From Burkholderiales bacterium (GTDB lineage: Bacteria; Pseudomonadota; Gammaproteobacteria; Burkholderiales; Burkholderiaceae_E), in the NCBI GenBank assembly GCA_020248665.1, contig JADCHE010000050.1, positions 1 to 40,265 of the forward strand: 40,265 nucleotides of DNA, written 5' to 3'. A program made the translations under genes and the position numbers. This document shows positions 1 to 8,616 of the stretch, piece by piece (position 1 is the stretch's first letter; each line of letters opens with the position of its first letter). Under the pieces are notes generated by a model. It ran no database searches. It worked only from the letters and a program-made list of their open reading frames with translations, and was not told where the DNA came from.

Positions 1-9
1 AGCCCCGGG

Positions 10-1239
10 TCACTGCATCGCGTCGGCCGGGCGCAGCTTGCGGACCTCGGCCTCCGACGGGAGCACCGCGGTGCCGTCGATGTAGCGGAAGTCCTTCATC
101 ACGCCGCGCCCCTGGTTGACGGTGGTCGTCCCGACATAGGCACCCATCGTGGCCTGGTGGTCGACCGCACGGTAGGTGAACTTGCCGAATGGGCTGTCGA
201 CCTGCAGGCCGCGCATCGCGGTGATCAGCTTCTCGGTGTCGGTCGACTTCGCCTTCCTGATGCCCTCTGCGATCGACATCATCGTCGCGTAGCCGACGAT
301 CGAGCCGAGCCGCGGGTACTCCTTCCACCGGCGCTGGTAGGCGGTCAGGAACTTGTCGTGCTCGGGCGTCTTGATCGAGTACCAGGGGTAGCCGGTGACG
401 ATCCAGCCCTCGGGAGCCTCGTCGCGCAGCGGGTCCAGGTACTCCGGCTCGCCCGACAGCAGCGAGACCACCGGGCGGTCCTTGAAGAGGCCCCGGGTCT
501 GGCCCTCGCGCACGAATCGCGCGAGGTCCGCGCCGAAGGTCACGTTGAAGATCGCCTCGGCCTTGGCGTCGATCAGCGCCTGCGCCACCGCGCCCGCGTC
601 GATGCGCCCGAGCGCCGGTGCCTGCTCGGCGACGAACTCGACGTCGGGCTGCGCGGCCTTCATCAGCGCCTTGAAGGTGGCGGCGGCCGACTGGCCGTAC
701 TCGTAGTTGGGGTAGACGATCGCCCAGCGCTTCTTCTTCAGCTTGACCGCCTCGGGCACCAGCATCGCCGACTGCATGTAGGTGTTCGGGCGCAGCCGGA
801 ACGTGTAGCGGTTGCCGTTCTCCCAGGTGATCTTGTCGGTCAGCGGCTCGGCGGCGACGAACAGCACCTTGCGCTGCTTGGCGAAGTCGGTGACCGCCAG
901 GCCGATGTTCGACAGGAAGGTACCGAAGACCAGCACCGCGCGCTCGCGCGAGACGAGTTCCTCGGCGACGCGCACCGCGTCGCCCGGGTTGGCGTTGTCG
1001 TCGCGCGAGATCACCTCGACCTTCTGACCGAGCAGGCCGCCGGCGGCGTTGATCTCCTCGAGCGCGAGCTCCCAGCCCTTGCGGTAGGGCTCGAGGAAGG
1101 CGGGCTGGGCCTTGTAGCTGTTCAGTTCGCCGATGCGGATCTGCGCGGCCGCGGGGGTCGCGGCGAACGCGGCGGCGACGGCCAGACTGGCAACGGCCCC
1201 GCGCAACGCGCGGGGGATCAGACGGTGGGTCGGGTTCAT
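10..1239 (-). CDS. Periplasmic branched-chain-amino-acid-type ligand-binding protein (ABC transporter)
   Basis: The 409-residue product has the form of a LivK-type (type 1 periplasmic-binding fold) solute receptor. Residues 1-33 are a signal peptide with two arginines, an Ala-rich hydrophobic core and an Ala-Ala-Ala-Gln cleavage region. The mature part begins IRIGELNSYK, followed by GWELALEEINAAGG and later VGYATMMSIAEGI, all typical of this family. It is the last visible gene of the minus-strand operon that starts near 8569, 62 bp after the DUF1185 gene. Its location suggests it captures the heterocyclic substrate, or a breakdown product, for an importer; no permease or ATPase partner is visible before the left edge. 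The family is confident. The ligand is inferred from context only; a sensory role is also possible. Confidence 0.85.
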   Translation of the reverse strand: MNPTHRLIPRALRGAVASLAVAAAFAATPAAAQIRIGELNSYKAQPAFLEPYRKGWELALEEINAAGGLLGQKVEVISRDDNANPGDAVRVAEELVSRERAVLVFGTFLSNIGLAVTDFAKQRKVLFVAAEPLTDKITWENGNRYTFRLRPNTYMQSAMLVPEAVKLKKKRWAIVYPNYEYGQSAAATFKALMKAAQPDVEFVAEQAPALGRIDAGAVAQALIDAKAEAIFNVTFGADLARFVREGQTRGLFKDRPVVSLLSGEPEYLDPLRDEAPEGWIVTGYPWYSIKTPEHDKFLTAYQRRWKEYPRLGSIVGYATMMSIAEGIRKAKSTDTEKLITAMRGLQVDSPFGKFTYRAVDHQATMGAYVGTTTVNQGRGVMKDFRYIDGTAVLPSEAEVRKLRPADAMQ

Positions 1240-1301
1240 GCGCGAGGCTCCCTGGCTGGGGACGGTGTGGGCGGGTTGTACGGTGACAGGACGCTCGGCG
1301 C

Positions 1302-1886
1302 TCAGCGCAGGCCGTCCCTACCTTCGATCTCGTGGACCTGCAGGCCGCCGATCCGCGGATGCGGCCGGCCGGCGGCGGTGACGGCGACCGCGACGACGAT
1401 CTCGTCGGCACGTGGCGCGTCCGGCACGCGCGCCTCGATCGCATCGAAGTGGCTGCGGACGAACGCGGCGTCCTTGTGGCCGAGCGGCACGTCGATCGCG
1501 GTGCCGAGCCCGCCCATCTTCTTGGCCGACGGCACCAGCGCCGCGCCCTTCTCCACGGCCTTCCTGAGCGGCGCGCCGAGCTTCGGGTGCAGGATCGCGG
1601 CCGCATGCTCGAGCTCGCCGCGCTCGCCGACGATCGCGGCCTTGCCGAAGCTGTGCGCCTCGCCCGGCGCGATGCCGAGCGCCTTGACGCAGGCCTCGCC
1701 AAGCGTGCCGCCGAGCTCCTCGCCGATCGCGACCAGCTCGTCCAGCGACTCGCTCCAGCGGCCTGCGTACGGGTTCGCGATCACGGCGATCGCGACGGCG
1801 CGGCGTACCGGCGGGTCGACCGGGCGGCCCATCTCGATGCGGGTCTCGTCGACGCACACCATCGTCTTGCGGATGTTCGCGGGCAT
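1302..1886 (-). CDS. Amino acid synthesis (DUF1185) family protein, paralog 1
   Basis: This 194-residue protein belongs to the 'amino acid synthesis' family (AA_synth, DUF1185), whose biochemical function is not established as far as I know. The ATG at 1886 follows a GAGAGGAC ribosome site. Family features are the IANPYAGRW segment, the GKAAIVGERGELEHAAAILHP segment and the C-terminal GGLGTAIDVPLGHKDA / VRSHFDAIEARVPDAP block. It is clearly a paralog of the next gene upstream (1901-2494): both share KK.GG.G...DVP, VRSHFDAIE and the same last residues, DGLR. The intergenic gap is 14 bp, so the two are cotranscribed. No signal peptide or membrane segment is seen, so it is cytoplasmic. Given the operon, a part in N-heterocycle breakdown, for example handling a cyclic amide, is inference. 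Confidence 0.82.
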   Translation of the reverse strand: MPANIRKTMVCVDETRIEMGRPVDPPVRRAVAIAVIANPYAGRWSESLDELVAIGEELGGTLGEACVKALGIAPGEAHSFGKAAIVGERGELEHAAAILHPKLGAPLRKAVEKGAALVPSAKKMGGLGTAIDVPLGHKDAAFVRSHFDAIEARVPDAPRADEIVVAVAVTAAGRPHPRIGGLQVHEIEGRDGLR

Positions 1887-1900
1887 GGGTGTCCTCTCGT

Positions 1901-2494
1901 TCAGCGCAGGCCGTCGAGGCCCTTGACGTCGGCGGCGGCGAGGCCGGCGACGCGCGCATGCACGCGCGCGCCGGTGGTCATCGCCAGGATGAAGACCAGC
2001 TCGTCGGCCTTCGGATGCCCGGGCACGCCGACCTCGATCGCGTCGAAGTGGCTGCGCACATAGCTCGCGTTCACATGGGTGATCGGCACGTCGAGCCGCG
2101 CGCCGGGGCCGCCGACCTTCTTCGTGGACGGCACGATCGCCTTCGTCGGCACGCCGTGCGTCTCCTGCAGCAGGTCGCGCATCGCGTAGCCGCCGGGCAC
2201 GTGCCACAGCGCGCCGTGCTCGATCTCGCCGCCGGCGCCGACGATCGAGCCCTTGCCGTAGCCCTCGATGCGCTGCGCCGGCACGCCCATCGCGTCGAGC
2301 AGTCGGCGCGCCATGTCGGCGCCGACCGGGTTCAGCGCCGCCATCATCGGCAGGATGTCCGGCTCGTGGCGGCCCGCGTAGGGATTCGCCAGCACCACCG
2401 CGACCACGCCGCGCACCAGCGGCACGGCCGCCGGCGGGCCGAACTCGTGGCGGATCGTCTCGACCTGCGTCCAGATGCGTCGGATCTCGATCAA
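1901..2494 (-). CDS. Amino acid synthesis (DUF1185) family protein, paralog 2
   Basis: This is a 197-residue DUF1185-family protein, paralogous to the gene downstream. I place the start at TTG 2494, because AGGGGAG stands 6 nt before it and translation then begins LIEIRRIWTQVE, which is where family members start. ATG codons further upstream (2542, 2560) would add a non-conserved leader overlapping the UPF0280 gene. Conserved segments are LANPYAGRHEPD, GKGSIVGAGGEIEHGALWHVPGG, STKKVGGPGARLDVP and YVRSHFDAIE. Two members side by side suggest either a hetero-oligomer or two successive reactions; the sequence does not decide. Start choice is moderately certain and family is confident; function is unknown. 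Confidence 0.8.
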   Translation of the reverse strand: MIEIRRIWTQVETIRHEFGPPAAVPLVRGVVAVVLANPYAGRHEPDILPMMAALNPVGADMARRLLDAMGVPAQRIEGYGKGSIVGAGGEIEHGALWHVPGGYAMRDLLQETHGVPTKAIVPSTKKVGGPGARLDVPITHVNASYVRSHFDAIEVGVPGHPKADELVFILAMTTGARVHARVAGLAAADVKGLDGLR

Positions 2495-2549
2495 CGCGGG
2501 CTCCCCTGTCGTGTCGTGTTCGTCGAATTGCCCTGCGACCATGCCGCGA

Positions 2550-3455
2550 TCATGCCGCAACCGCGTCCCTTCGCGCAGGCCCGGCGAGCCCGCGCGCCTC
2601 GACGCGCGCTTCGCCGACCGCGCGCCAGCGACCCTGCAGCGCGATCAGCGCGCCGCCCGCGAGCCCGCGCGCGACGCAGCGGCGCGCCTCGGCCTCGCCG
2701 GCATCGAGCGCGCGGCGTACCGCCTCGTCGGGCAGCGGCGGCACTTCGACGGTCGCCGGGATCCCCCCGAGGTCGCTGTCGTCGCGCAGGCTCGAGGCCG
2801 GCGCGCGCACGATGCCGGGCGCATCGACGTCGACCGCGTTCGCGATCATCGTGGCCGCGGCGTCGGCGCGCGCGCCGTCGACGGCGAGCACGGTCACGCT
2901 GTCCGCGATGCCGAGCGACAGGCTGCGGCCGCGCCAGCCGCTGGTGGCGACGCCGCGCCACGGCGCGTCGGCCGCCACGTGCAGCGCGGCCGGCATCGAC
3001 ACCGCGGAATCGCGCCCGTCGAGCGCGCCGCGCCGGTCGAGCGCGACGCCGATCGAGTACGCCGGTGCCCCCGGCGCGAGGTACAGCGCGATGTCGCCGC
3101 CGTTGTTGACGCAGGCCCGCGCGATGCCGGGCGCGCGAAGGCAGCCGAGGATCTCGTCGGCGACCGCGCCGGCGACCGCCGCCATCGGCGTCACGAAGCG
3201 CGGCCGGAACGGCAGCACCGCAGCGTGCATGCGCGCGGCGACCGCGCCGACGGGCGCCGCGTGCGCCTCGGCGCAGCGCCGCAGCAGCAGCAACTCGGCC
3301 ACCAGCTCGCCGAGCAGCGGCCCGAAGCGGCGCCACGCACGATCGATCCCGTCGGCCACCGCGGCCGGCTCGCCATCGACGGCGATCACCAGGTCGATCG
3401 GCCCGTGCTGGAAGTGCACCCGGCCGTCGGGCAGGCGGGCCCGAGATGCGCTCAT
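2550..3455 (-). CDS. UPF0280 (ApbE-like superfamily) protein
   Basis: This 301-residue cytoplasmic protein is of the UPF0280 family, which is structurally grouped with ApbE-like flavin-handling proteins. The ATG at 3455 opens with MSASRARLPDGRVHFQHGPIDLVIAVDG. Family hallmarks are PRFVTPMAAVAGAVADEIL (residues roughly 90-110), ARACVNNGGDIALYL and GVATSGWRGRSLSLGIADSVTV, where the Asn-Asn-Gly-Gly-Asp motif resembles the flavin/metal loop of ApbE proteins. It lies 7 bp after the reductase gene and 55 bp before the DUF1185 pair. Its role is unknown. A flavin-related service to the neighbouring flavo- and Fe-S enzymes is a guess supported only by fold and context. Confidence 0.82.
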   Translation of the reverse strand: MSASRARLPDGRVHFQHGPIDLVIAVDGEPAAVADGIDRAWRRFGPLLGELVAELLLLRRCAEAHAAPVGAVAARMHAAVLPFRPRFVTPMAAVAGAVADEILGCLRAPGIARACVNNGGDIALYLAPGAPAYSIGVALDRRGALDGRDSAVSMPAALHVAADAPWRGVATSGWRGRSLSLGIADSVTVLAVDGARADAAATMIANAVDVDAPGIVRAPASSLRDDSDLGGIPATVEVPPLPDEAVRRALDAGEAEARRCVARGLAGGALIALQGRWRAVGEARVEARGLAGPARRDAVAA

Positions 3456-3462
3456 CGCCGCG

Positions 3463-4908
3463 TCACCGCGCCGCCGCGGGCTCGATCGGCCACGGGTTGC
3501 CCGCGTCCCAGGCGAGCACCTTGGCCTGTGCACGCGCGATCGCGTCGGCGACCGGCACGACGCGGTCGACGTGCCCGCCCAACCGCGCGTAGTCGTCGGC
3601 GCGCATCGTGAACTCGATCGGCGCGACGATCGCCGGCGTCGGCACCCAGCCGAAGCTGCGGTCGGGCATCCGCGCGACGTCGACCATCACGGTGATGCCG
3701 CCGCCCGGCCACACGTAGGCCGGCGCGCCGCCGACGGTCACGCGGGTCAGCAGGTCCTTGATCGAGCGCGTCAGCAGCACCGGGTTCTCGGTCACGCCGG
3801 CGCGCAGGCTGCCGCCGGCGCCGGCTACGAACAGCACCGTCGCCACCGACGGCTCGCAGTTCTCCCCGATCCGCTCGACCACCTTCATCACCTCGGCGGG
3901 CATCGGCGCGGGCCGCGGCACCAGCGCGTCGTCGAGCACGTACCACGCGTGATGATCGCCGGTCGTCGACACGAACAGCAGCCGCATGCCGGGTCGCGAG
4001 ACCTTCGGGTCGAAGGACTCGACGATCGTCAGCGGGTCGGTGACGTCGGTGCCGCCCCAGCCGGTGCCAGGGTTCGCGACCTGGAAGTAGCGGCCAGGCG
4101 TCGACTTCCTGCCGCGCACCCGCAGCCCCGACGGCGGCATGTCCAGGCACTTGCCCGCCTGGTGCTCGGTCAGCACGCCGGTGATGTGGTCGTCGACGAC
4201 GACGACCTCGTCGACGTGGCCGAGCCACTGCTTGGCGAAGATGCCGATCGTCGCCGACCCGCAGCCGACGCGCATGCGTCGCTCCTCGACGCCGTCGACG
4301 ATCGGCGGGCGGCCGGCCTGCACGACGAGCTTCGCCCCACCCTCGACCTCGAGCTCGACCGCCTCCTTGTTGCCGAGCGCCATCATCAGGTCGCAGGTGA
4401 CCCGCCCTTCCTTCTTGCTGCCGCCGGTGAGGTGGTGCACGCCGCCGAGCGACAGGAACTGCGAGCCGTACTCGATCGTCGTCACGTGCCCGACCGCCTC
4501 GCCGCGATGGCGCACGGTCGCGCATTCGGGCCCGAGGTAGCGGTCGGTGTCGATCTTGATGCGGAAGCTGCAGTAGCTGAAGATCCCCTCGGTCACGACC
4601 GTGACCATGTCGACGCCGTCCTGTCGGCTCGACACGATGAAGGGCGCGGGCTTGTAGTCCGGGTAGGTGGTACCGGCGCCGACCCCGGTCACGAACACCT
4701 CGCCGCCGACCAGGTCGCCGTCCCAGTCGTCCTCGCGGCTCGCGAACGGGACCTTCTCCGGCTGGCGCGACATCAGCACCACCGGATCGACGCGGACCAG
4801 CCGCCCCTCGACGTTCGCGTACCGGTCGCAGGCGCCGGCCCGGCCCTCGGTGATCTGGCAGAGCACCGGGCACGCGTTGCACTCGATCTTGCCCGCCCCG
4901 GCGCTCAA
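3463..4908 (-). CDS. hnr: 6-hydroxynicotinate reductase-like Fe-S protein
   Basis: This 481-residue protein resembles 6-hydroxynicotinate reductase, known from Eubacterium barkeri, which uses reduced ferredoxin to convert 6-hydroxynicotinate to 1,4,5,6-tetrahydro-6-oxonicotinate. The N-terminus carries a four-cysteine cluster motif at residues 10, 13, 17 and 27 (CNACPVLC...GACDRY). Further conserved blocks are VFVTGVGAGTTYPDYKPAPF, EGIFSYCSFRIKIDTDRYLG, GGVHHLTGGSKKEGRVTCD and VGCGSATIGIFAKQW. No ATG or GTG fits. The chosen TTG at 4908 overlaps the stop of the molybdopterin gene as TTGA, implying translational coupling. The upstream hydroxylase would make its substrate and the divergent ferredoxin could reduce it. 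The exact substrate may be another hydroxylated N-heterocycle; family assignment is good, start moderate. Confidence 0.8.
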   Translation of the reverse strand: MSAGAGKIECNACPVLCQITEGRAGACDRYANVEGRLVRVDPVVLMSRQPEKVPFASREDDWDGDLVGGEVFVTGVGAGTTYPDYKPAPFIVSSRQDGVDMVTVVTEGIFSYCSFRIKIDTDRYLGPECATVRHRGEAVGHVTTIEYGSQFLSLGGVHHLTGGSKKEGRVTCDLMMALGNKEAVELEVEGGAKLVVQAGRPPIVDGVEERRMRVGCGSATIGIFAKQWLGHVDEVVVVDDHITGVLTEHQAGKCLDMPPSGLRVRGRKSTPGRYFQVANPGTGWGGTDVTDPLTIVESFDPKVSRPGMRLLFVSTTGDHHAWYVLDDALVPRPAPMPAEVMKVVERIGENCEPSVATVLFVAGAGGSLRAGVTENPVLLTRSIKDLLTRVTVGGAPAYVWPGGGITVMVDVARMPDRSFGWVPTPAIVAPIEFTMRADDYARLGGHVDRVVPVADAIARAQAKVLAWDAGNPWPIEPAAAR

Positions 4909-7730
4909 CGTCCGGCTCCCGCCTCGAGCAGCGCCGCGCGCAGCCGGTCGGGCGTGACCGGCACGCGGGTCGCGCGCACGCCGGTCGCGTGCCGGATCGC
5001 GTTCAGGATCGCCGGCGCGGTCGCGACCAGCGCCGGCTCGCCGACGCCCTTCGCGCCCCAGGGGCCGAGCGGCTCCGGGTCCTCGACGAGGTGCACCACG
5101 ATCGGCGGCACGTCGCCGACCGTCGGGATCAGGTAGTCGTGCAGGTTGTCGGTACGGCCGGAGACGTACTCCTCCATCAGCGCGAGGCCGAGCCCCTGCG
5201 CGATGCCGCCGTGCACCTGGCCCTCGACCTGCGTGGGGTTCACCGCGCGGCCGACGTCGTGCGCCGCGTGCACCGACAGCACCTTCGTCGTGCCGAGGTC
5301 GACGTCGACCTCGACCTCGGCGAACTGCGCGGCGAAGCCGTACGTCGCGTAGGGCACGCCCTGGCCGTCCGCGTCGAGCGGCACGGTCGGCGGGTCGAAG
5401 CGGCCGCGGCCGACCGCGACATCGCCGTTCGCGTCGAGCGGCAGCGCGCGCAGGTCGACGCGGACCTCGCGGCCGCCGAGCGCGACGACCAGCGTGCCGC
5501 CGTCGTTGCGCAGCGTCGCACGCACGGCGTCCGCCGACGGCAGCCCGGCGAGTTCGACGAGCCTTCGCCGCAGGTCCTCGCCGGCGAGCCGCGCCGCGTT
5601 GCCCGACACGAAGGTCTGGCGCGACGCCGAGCTCTTGCCGGCGTCCTCGGTCAGCGCGGTGTCGGCGCGGATCTGATCGAGCGCCGAAACCGGCACGCCG
5701 AGCGCGTCGGCGGCCATCTGCGGCATGATCGTGTAGGTGCCCTGCCCGATGTCGACCGCGCCGTTGTAGAGCACGAAGCGCCCGTCGGGCCGCAAGCCCA
5801 CGGTCATCGTCGACGGGTTCGCCATCACCGTATTGCCGATGCCGTACCACATGCAGGCGACACCGACGCCGCGACGCAGCGGTCCGGTGGCTGTCGCGTT
5901 GAACGCCTCCGCCGCCGCGCGCGCAGTGCGCCACGCGGGCCTCAGCGCGTCGAGGCAGGCGCGCAGGCCCACGCTCGCGTCGAGGCGCTGGCCGGTCGGC
6001 GTCGTGTCGCCGGCGCGCAGCGCGTGCGCGTGGCGCAGCTCGAGCGGGTCGGTGCTGGTGCCGATCGCGAGCTCGTCGAGCAGCGCCTCGACGACGATCG
6101 TCGACTGCGGCACGCCGAAGCCCCTGAACGCACCCGACACCGGGCCGTGGGTGTGGACCGCGCGCGTGGTCGCGCGCACCACGCCGAAGCGGTACGGGCC
6201 GCTCGCGTGGATCGGCACGCGGTTGGCGACCGTCGGGCCCCAGGACGCGTAGGCGCCGGTGTCGAAGTCGCCGTGGAAGTCGTAGGCGAGCAGCGTGCCG
6301 TCGTCGGCCGCGGCGAGCGTCGCGGTCATGTCGGCCGGATGGCGCTTGGTCGTCGAGGCCATCGACTCGGGCCGCCCGTAGACGATCCGCGCCGGCCGAC
6401 CGAACTTGCGCGACGCGGCTACGAGCAGCGGCTGGATCGACACGTCGAGCTTGCCGCCGAAGCCGCCGCCGACCGCCGACGGAACGATCCGCACCCGCTG
6501 CGGCGCCAGCCCGAACATGAAGGCGAGCTCGTCACGGTCCATGTAGGGCGTCTGCGTGCAGGCGAACACCTCGACCGAGGGCGGCGCACCGTCGCGGCCC
6601 GGCGTCCAGCGCGCCCAGCCGGCCTCGGGCTCGATGTAGGCGTGCTCGACGTGCGCGGTGCGCACGCGCAGCGTCGCGCGGCGCGGCGCGGCGGCGATCG
6701 CGCGCTCGACGTCGCCGCGCGCGACGCGACCGCGGCACAGCACGTTGTCCGGATAGCGCGCGTGCAGCGGCTCGGCGCCCTCGGCGAGCGCGTCGGACGG
6801 CGCCTCGAGCGCGGGCAGCGGCGTCCATTCGATCGGCACCTCGGCCGGATCGAGCGCGTCGATCGCGTCGCGCTCGCCGACCAGCACCAGCACCGCCTCG
6901 CCGCGGAAGCGCGCGACGCCCTCGGCGACCGCCGGCTGGTCGCGCAGGTCCGGGAAGATCGCGAAGCGGTTGTTCGGCACGTCCGGGGGCAGCACGACGC
7001 CGACGAGGCCGGGCCGCGCGCGCACGAACGCGTCGAGGTCGCCGAACCCGAAGCGCGCGTGCGGATGCGGCGAGCGGATCGCCCGCAGCCACAGCGCATC
7101 GGCCGGCGCCGCGTCGGCGCCGAAGACCTCCGTGCCGAGCACCTTCTCCGGGCCGTCGAGCCGCGGCAGCCGCGCCCCGACCGCGGCGCCGGCGGCCGGC
7201 GCCTCGTCGGCGACCGGCCCGGCCGCGCCGTGCGCGACCGCCATCACCGCGTCGACGATCTTGCGGTAGCCGGTGCACCGGCACAGCACGCCGGCCAGCG
7301 CGTCCAGCACCTGCGACTCGGTGGGCTCCGGATGACGACGCAGCACGTCGGTCGCGGCCATCAGCATGCCGGGCGTGCAGATCCCGCACTGCGCGGCACC
7401 GTGCGCGACGAACGCGCGCTGCAGCGCCGACGGCGCGCCGCCCTCGGCGAGGCCCTCGACCGTCGTGACGGACGCGCCCTCGCACTGCCCGACCGGCACC
7501 AGGCACGCGCAGGCCTGCTCGCCGTCGACCAGCACCGTGCACGCGCCGCAGTCGCCGGCGCTGCAGCCGACCTTCGTGCCGACGAGGCCGAGGTCGTCGC
7601 GCAGCCAGTCGGACAGCCGCTTCGCGGGCGCGGCGCCGAGCGGCACCTCGACGCCGTTGACGGTCGCGCGCGGCGAGGCCGCGCCTTCGGCGGCGGCGAG
7701 CGCGGGGATCGGTGCGGAAGGGTGGTTCAC
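4905..7730 (-). CDS. Xanthine-dehydrogenase-family hydroxylase, fused [2Fe-2S] and molybdopterin subunit
   Basis: This 941-residue protein fuses two subunits that are usually separate. Residues about 20-165 are the small Fe-S subunit, with the plant-type [2Fe-2S] motif (GCSAGDCGACTVLVDGEQAC) and the second four-cysteine cluster (QCGICTPGM ... CRCTGYRKI). After a short Ala-rich linker, the rest is the molybdopterin-binding domain: GGGFGGK, GAFRGFGVPQ and the C-terminal KGVGEPAL segment holding the catalytic glutamate. Such enzymes hydroxylate a carbon next to a ring nitrogen using water. With the reductase next door, nicotinate to 6-hydroxynicotinate is the natural guess, but purines or other rings cannot be excluded. 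The start is GTG 7730, which overlaps the FAD gene stop as GTGA. It is cytoplasmic; no Tat signal is seen. Confidence 0.88.
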   Translation of the reverse strand: MNHPSAPIPALAAAEGAASPRATVNGVEVPLGAAPAKRLSDWLRDDLGLVGTKVGCSAGDCGACTVLVDGEQACACLVPVGQCEGASVTTVEGLAEGGAPSALQRAFVAHGAAQCGICTPGMLMAATDVLRRHPEPTESQVLDALAGVLCRCTGYRKIVDAVMAVAHGAAGPVADEAPAAGAAVGARLPRLDGPEKVLGTEVFGADAAPADALWLRAIRSPHPHARFGFGDLDAFVRARPGLVGVVLPPDVPNNRFAIFPDLRDQPAVAEGVARFRGEAVLVLVGERDAIDALDPAEVPIEWTPLPALEAPSDALAEGAEPLHARYPDNVLCRGRVARGDVERAIAAAPRRATLRVRTAHVEHAYIEPEAGWARWTPGRDGAPPSVEVFACTQTPYMDRDELAFMFGLAPQRVRIVPSAVGGGFGGKLDVSIQPLLVAASRKFGRPARIVYGRPESMASTTKRHPADMTATLAAADDGTLLAYDFHGDFDTGAYASWGPTVANRVPIHASGPYRFGVVRATTRAVHTHGPVSGAFRGFGVPQSTIVVEALLDELAIGTSTDPLELRHAHALRAGDTTPTGQRLDASVGLRACLDALRPAWRTARAAAEAFNATATGPLRRGVGVACMWYGIGNTVMANPSTMTVGLRPDGRFVLYNGAVDIGQGTYTIMPQMAADALGVPVSALDQIRADTALTEDAGKSSASRQTFVSGNAARLAGEDLRRRLVELAGLPSADAVRATLRNDGGTLVVALGGREVRVDLRALPLDANGDVAVGRGRFDPPTVPLDADGQGVPYATYGFAAQFAEVEVDVDLGTTKVLSVHAAHDVGRAVNPTQVEGQVHGGIAQGLGLALMEEYVSGRTDNLHDYLIPTVGDVPPIVVHLVEDPEPLGPWGAKGVGEPALVATAPAILNAIRHATGVRATRVPVTPDRLRAALLEAGAGR

Positions 7731-8569
7731 GAGGCGAGCCCTCCGAGCGCGCGGGCGACCAGCGTCGCGGCCGCGTCGAGGCGATAGCGCGCGGTGCCGC
7801 GCACGTCGTCGATCGGCGCCAGCGGCGCGAGCGCGGCCGCATCGCGCAGCGCGCGCGCCGCGGTGTCGGGGAGCGCCGCCCTCGGCGTGCCGAGCAGTGC
7901 CTCCTCGACGGCCGGCAGGCGCCTCGCCGCGGCCGAGCAGGCGCCTACCGCGACGCCGGCCCACGCGATGCGGTCGGCCTCGTCGACGTCGACCGCGGCC
8001 GCGACCATCGCGATCGAGATCACCAGGTAGCGACGGTGGCCGAGCTTCAGGAAGCGCGAGCGCGCTGCAGCACCGCGCCGCGGGACGCGGATCGCGACCA
8101 GCAGTTCGTCCGGCGCGAGCGCGGTGCGGCGCGGCCCGAGCACGAAATCGGCGAGCGGGAGCGTGCGCGTGCCGCGCAGGCTCGCGAGTTCCACGCTCGC
8201 GTCGAGTGCGAGCAGCGCGGGCACGCCGTCGGCCGCCGGCGACGCGTTGCACAGGTTGCCGCCGACGGTACCGCGGTTCTGCACCTGCAGCCCGCCGACC
8301 TCGAGCGCGGCCTGCGCGAGCGCGTCGAACAGCGGCGGCAACGCGGCGCGCGCGACGTCGGTCCAGGTGGTCAGCGCGCCGATGCGCCAGCCCGAGCCGT
8401 CGGCCGTGATGCCGCGCAGCGCGGCGAGGCGCGACAGGTCGAGGATCTCGGCTTCGGGCGGCCGGCCGACGCGGGCCGGATGGAAGTCGGTACCGCCGGC
8501 GACGATCGCCGGCCGGCTCGTGGCGAGCCACCGCAGGGCCTGGCCAAGTTCCTCGGGACGACCGTACAC
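7727..8569 (-). CDS. Xanthine-dehydrogenase-family hydroxylase, FAD-binding subunit
   Basis: This 280-residue FAD subunit (CoxM/XdhB type) of the molybdenum hydroxylase passes electrons from the Fe-S clusters to an acceptor. Characteristic motifs are PAIVAGGTDFHP near residue 20, the FAD pyrophosphate loop, and QNRGTVGGNLCNASPAADGVPALLALDA around residues 95-125. It is the first gene of the minus-strand operon. The start is GTG 8569, with a strong GGAGGGGAG ribosome site 3 nt upstream; that site directly abuts the palindrome at 8583-8602. The gene ends in a 4-nt overlap with the Fe-S/Mo gene, so the two subunits are probably made in equal amounts. Confidence 0.88.
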   Translation of the reverse strand: MYGRPEELGQALRWLATSRPAIVAGGTDFHPARVGRPPEAEILDLSRLAALRGITADGSGWRIGALTTWTDVARAALPPLFDALAQAALEVGGLQVQNRGTVGGNLCNASPAADGVPALLALDASVELASLRGTRTLPLADFVLGPRRTALAPDELLVAIRVPRRGAAARSRFLKLGHRRYLVISIAMVAAAVDVDEADRIAWAGVAVGACSAAARRLPAVEEALLGTPRAALPDTAARALRDAAALAPLAPIDDVRGTARYRLDAAATLVARALGGLAS

Positions 8570-8582
8570 GCACTCCCCTCCG

Positions 8583-8602
8583 AATGAAGCGAACGCTTCA
8601 TT
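8583..8602. promoter_or_regulatory. Perfect 20-bp palindrome, likely repressor operator of the heterocycle operon
   Basis: The sequence AATGAAGCGAACGCTTCATT has two perfect 9-bp arms around a central AA. It lies in the divergent gap between the FAD-subunit gene and the ferredoxin gene, just before the ribosome site of the former and about 15 bp downstream of a minus-strand -10 element. This is the place for a repressor operator, and the form resembles TetR-type sites. The regulator is not encoded in the visible neighbourhood. A hairpin in the mRNA leader next to the ribosome site is an alternative reading. Confidence 0.6.
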
Positions 8603-8616
8603 GCGTCTGGTGCGGG

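Noticed and set aside
4905-8573. An apparent 1,222-residue protein joining the Fe-S/Mo subunit to an upstream extension
   Set aside because: The extension beyond 7730 is an out-of-frame reading of the FAD-subunit gene. The real start is GTG 7730 in a 4-nt overlap.
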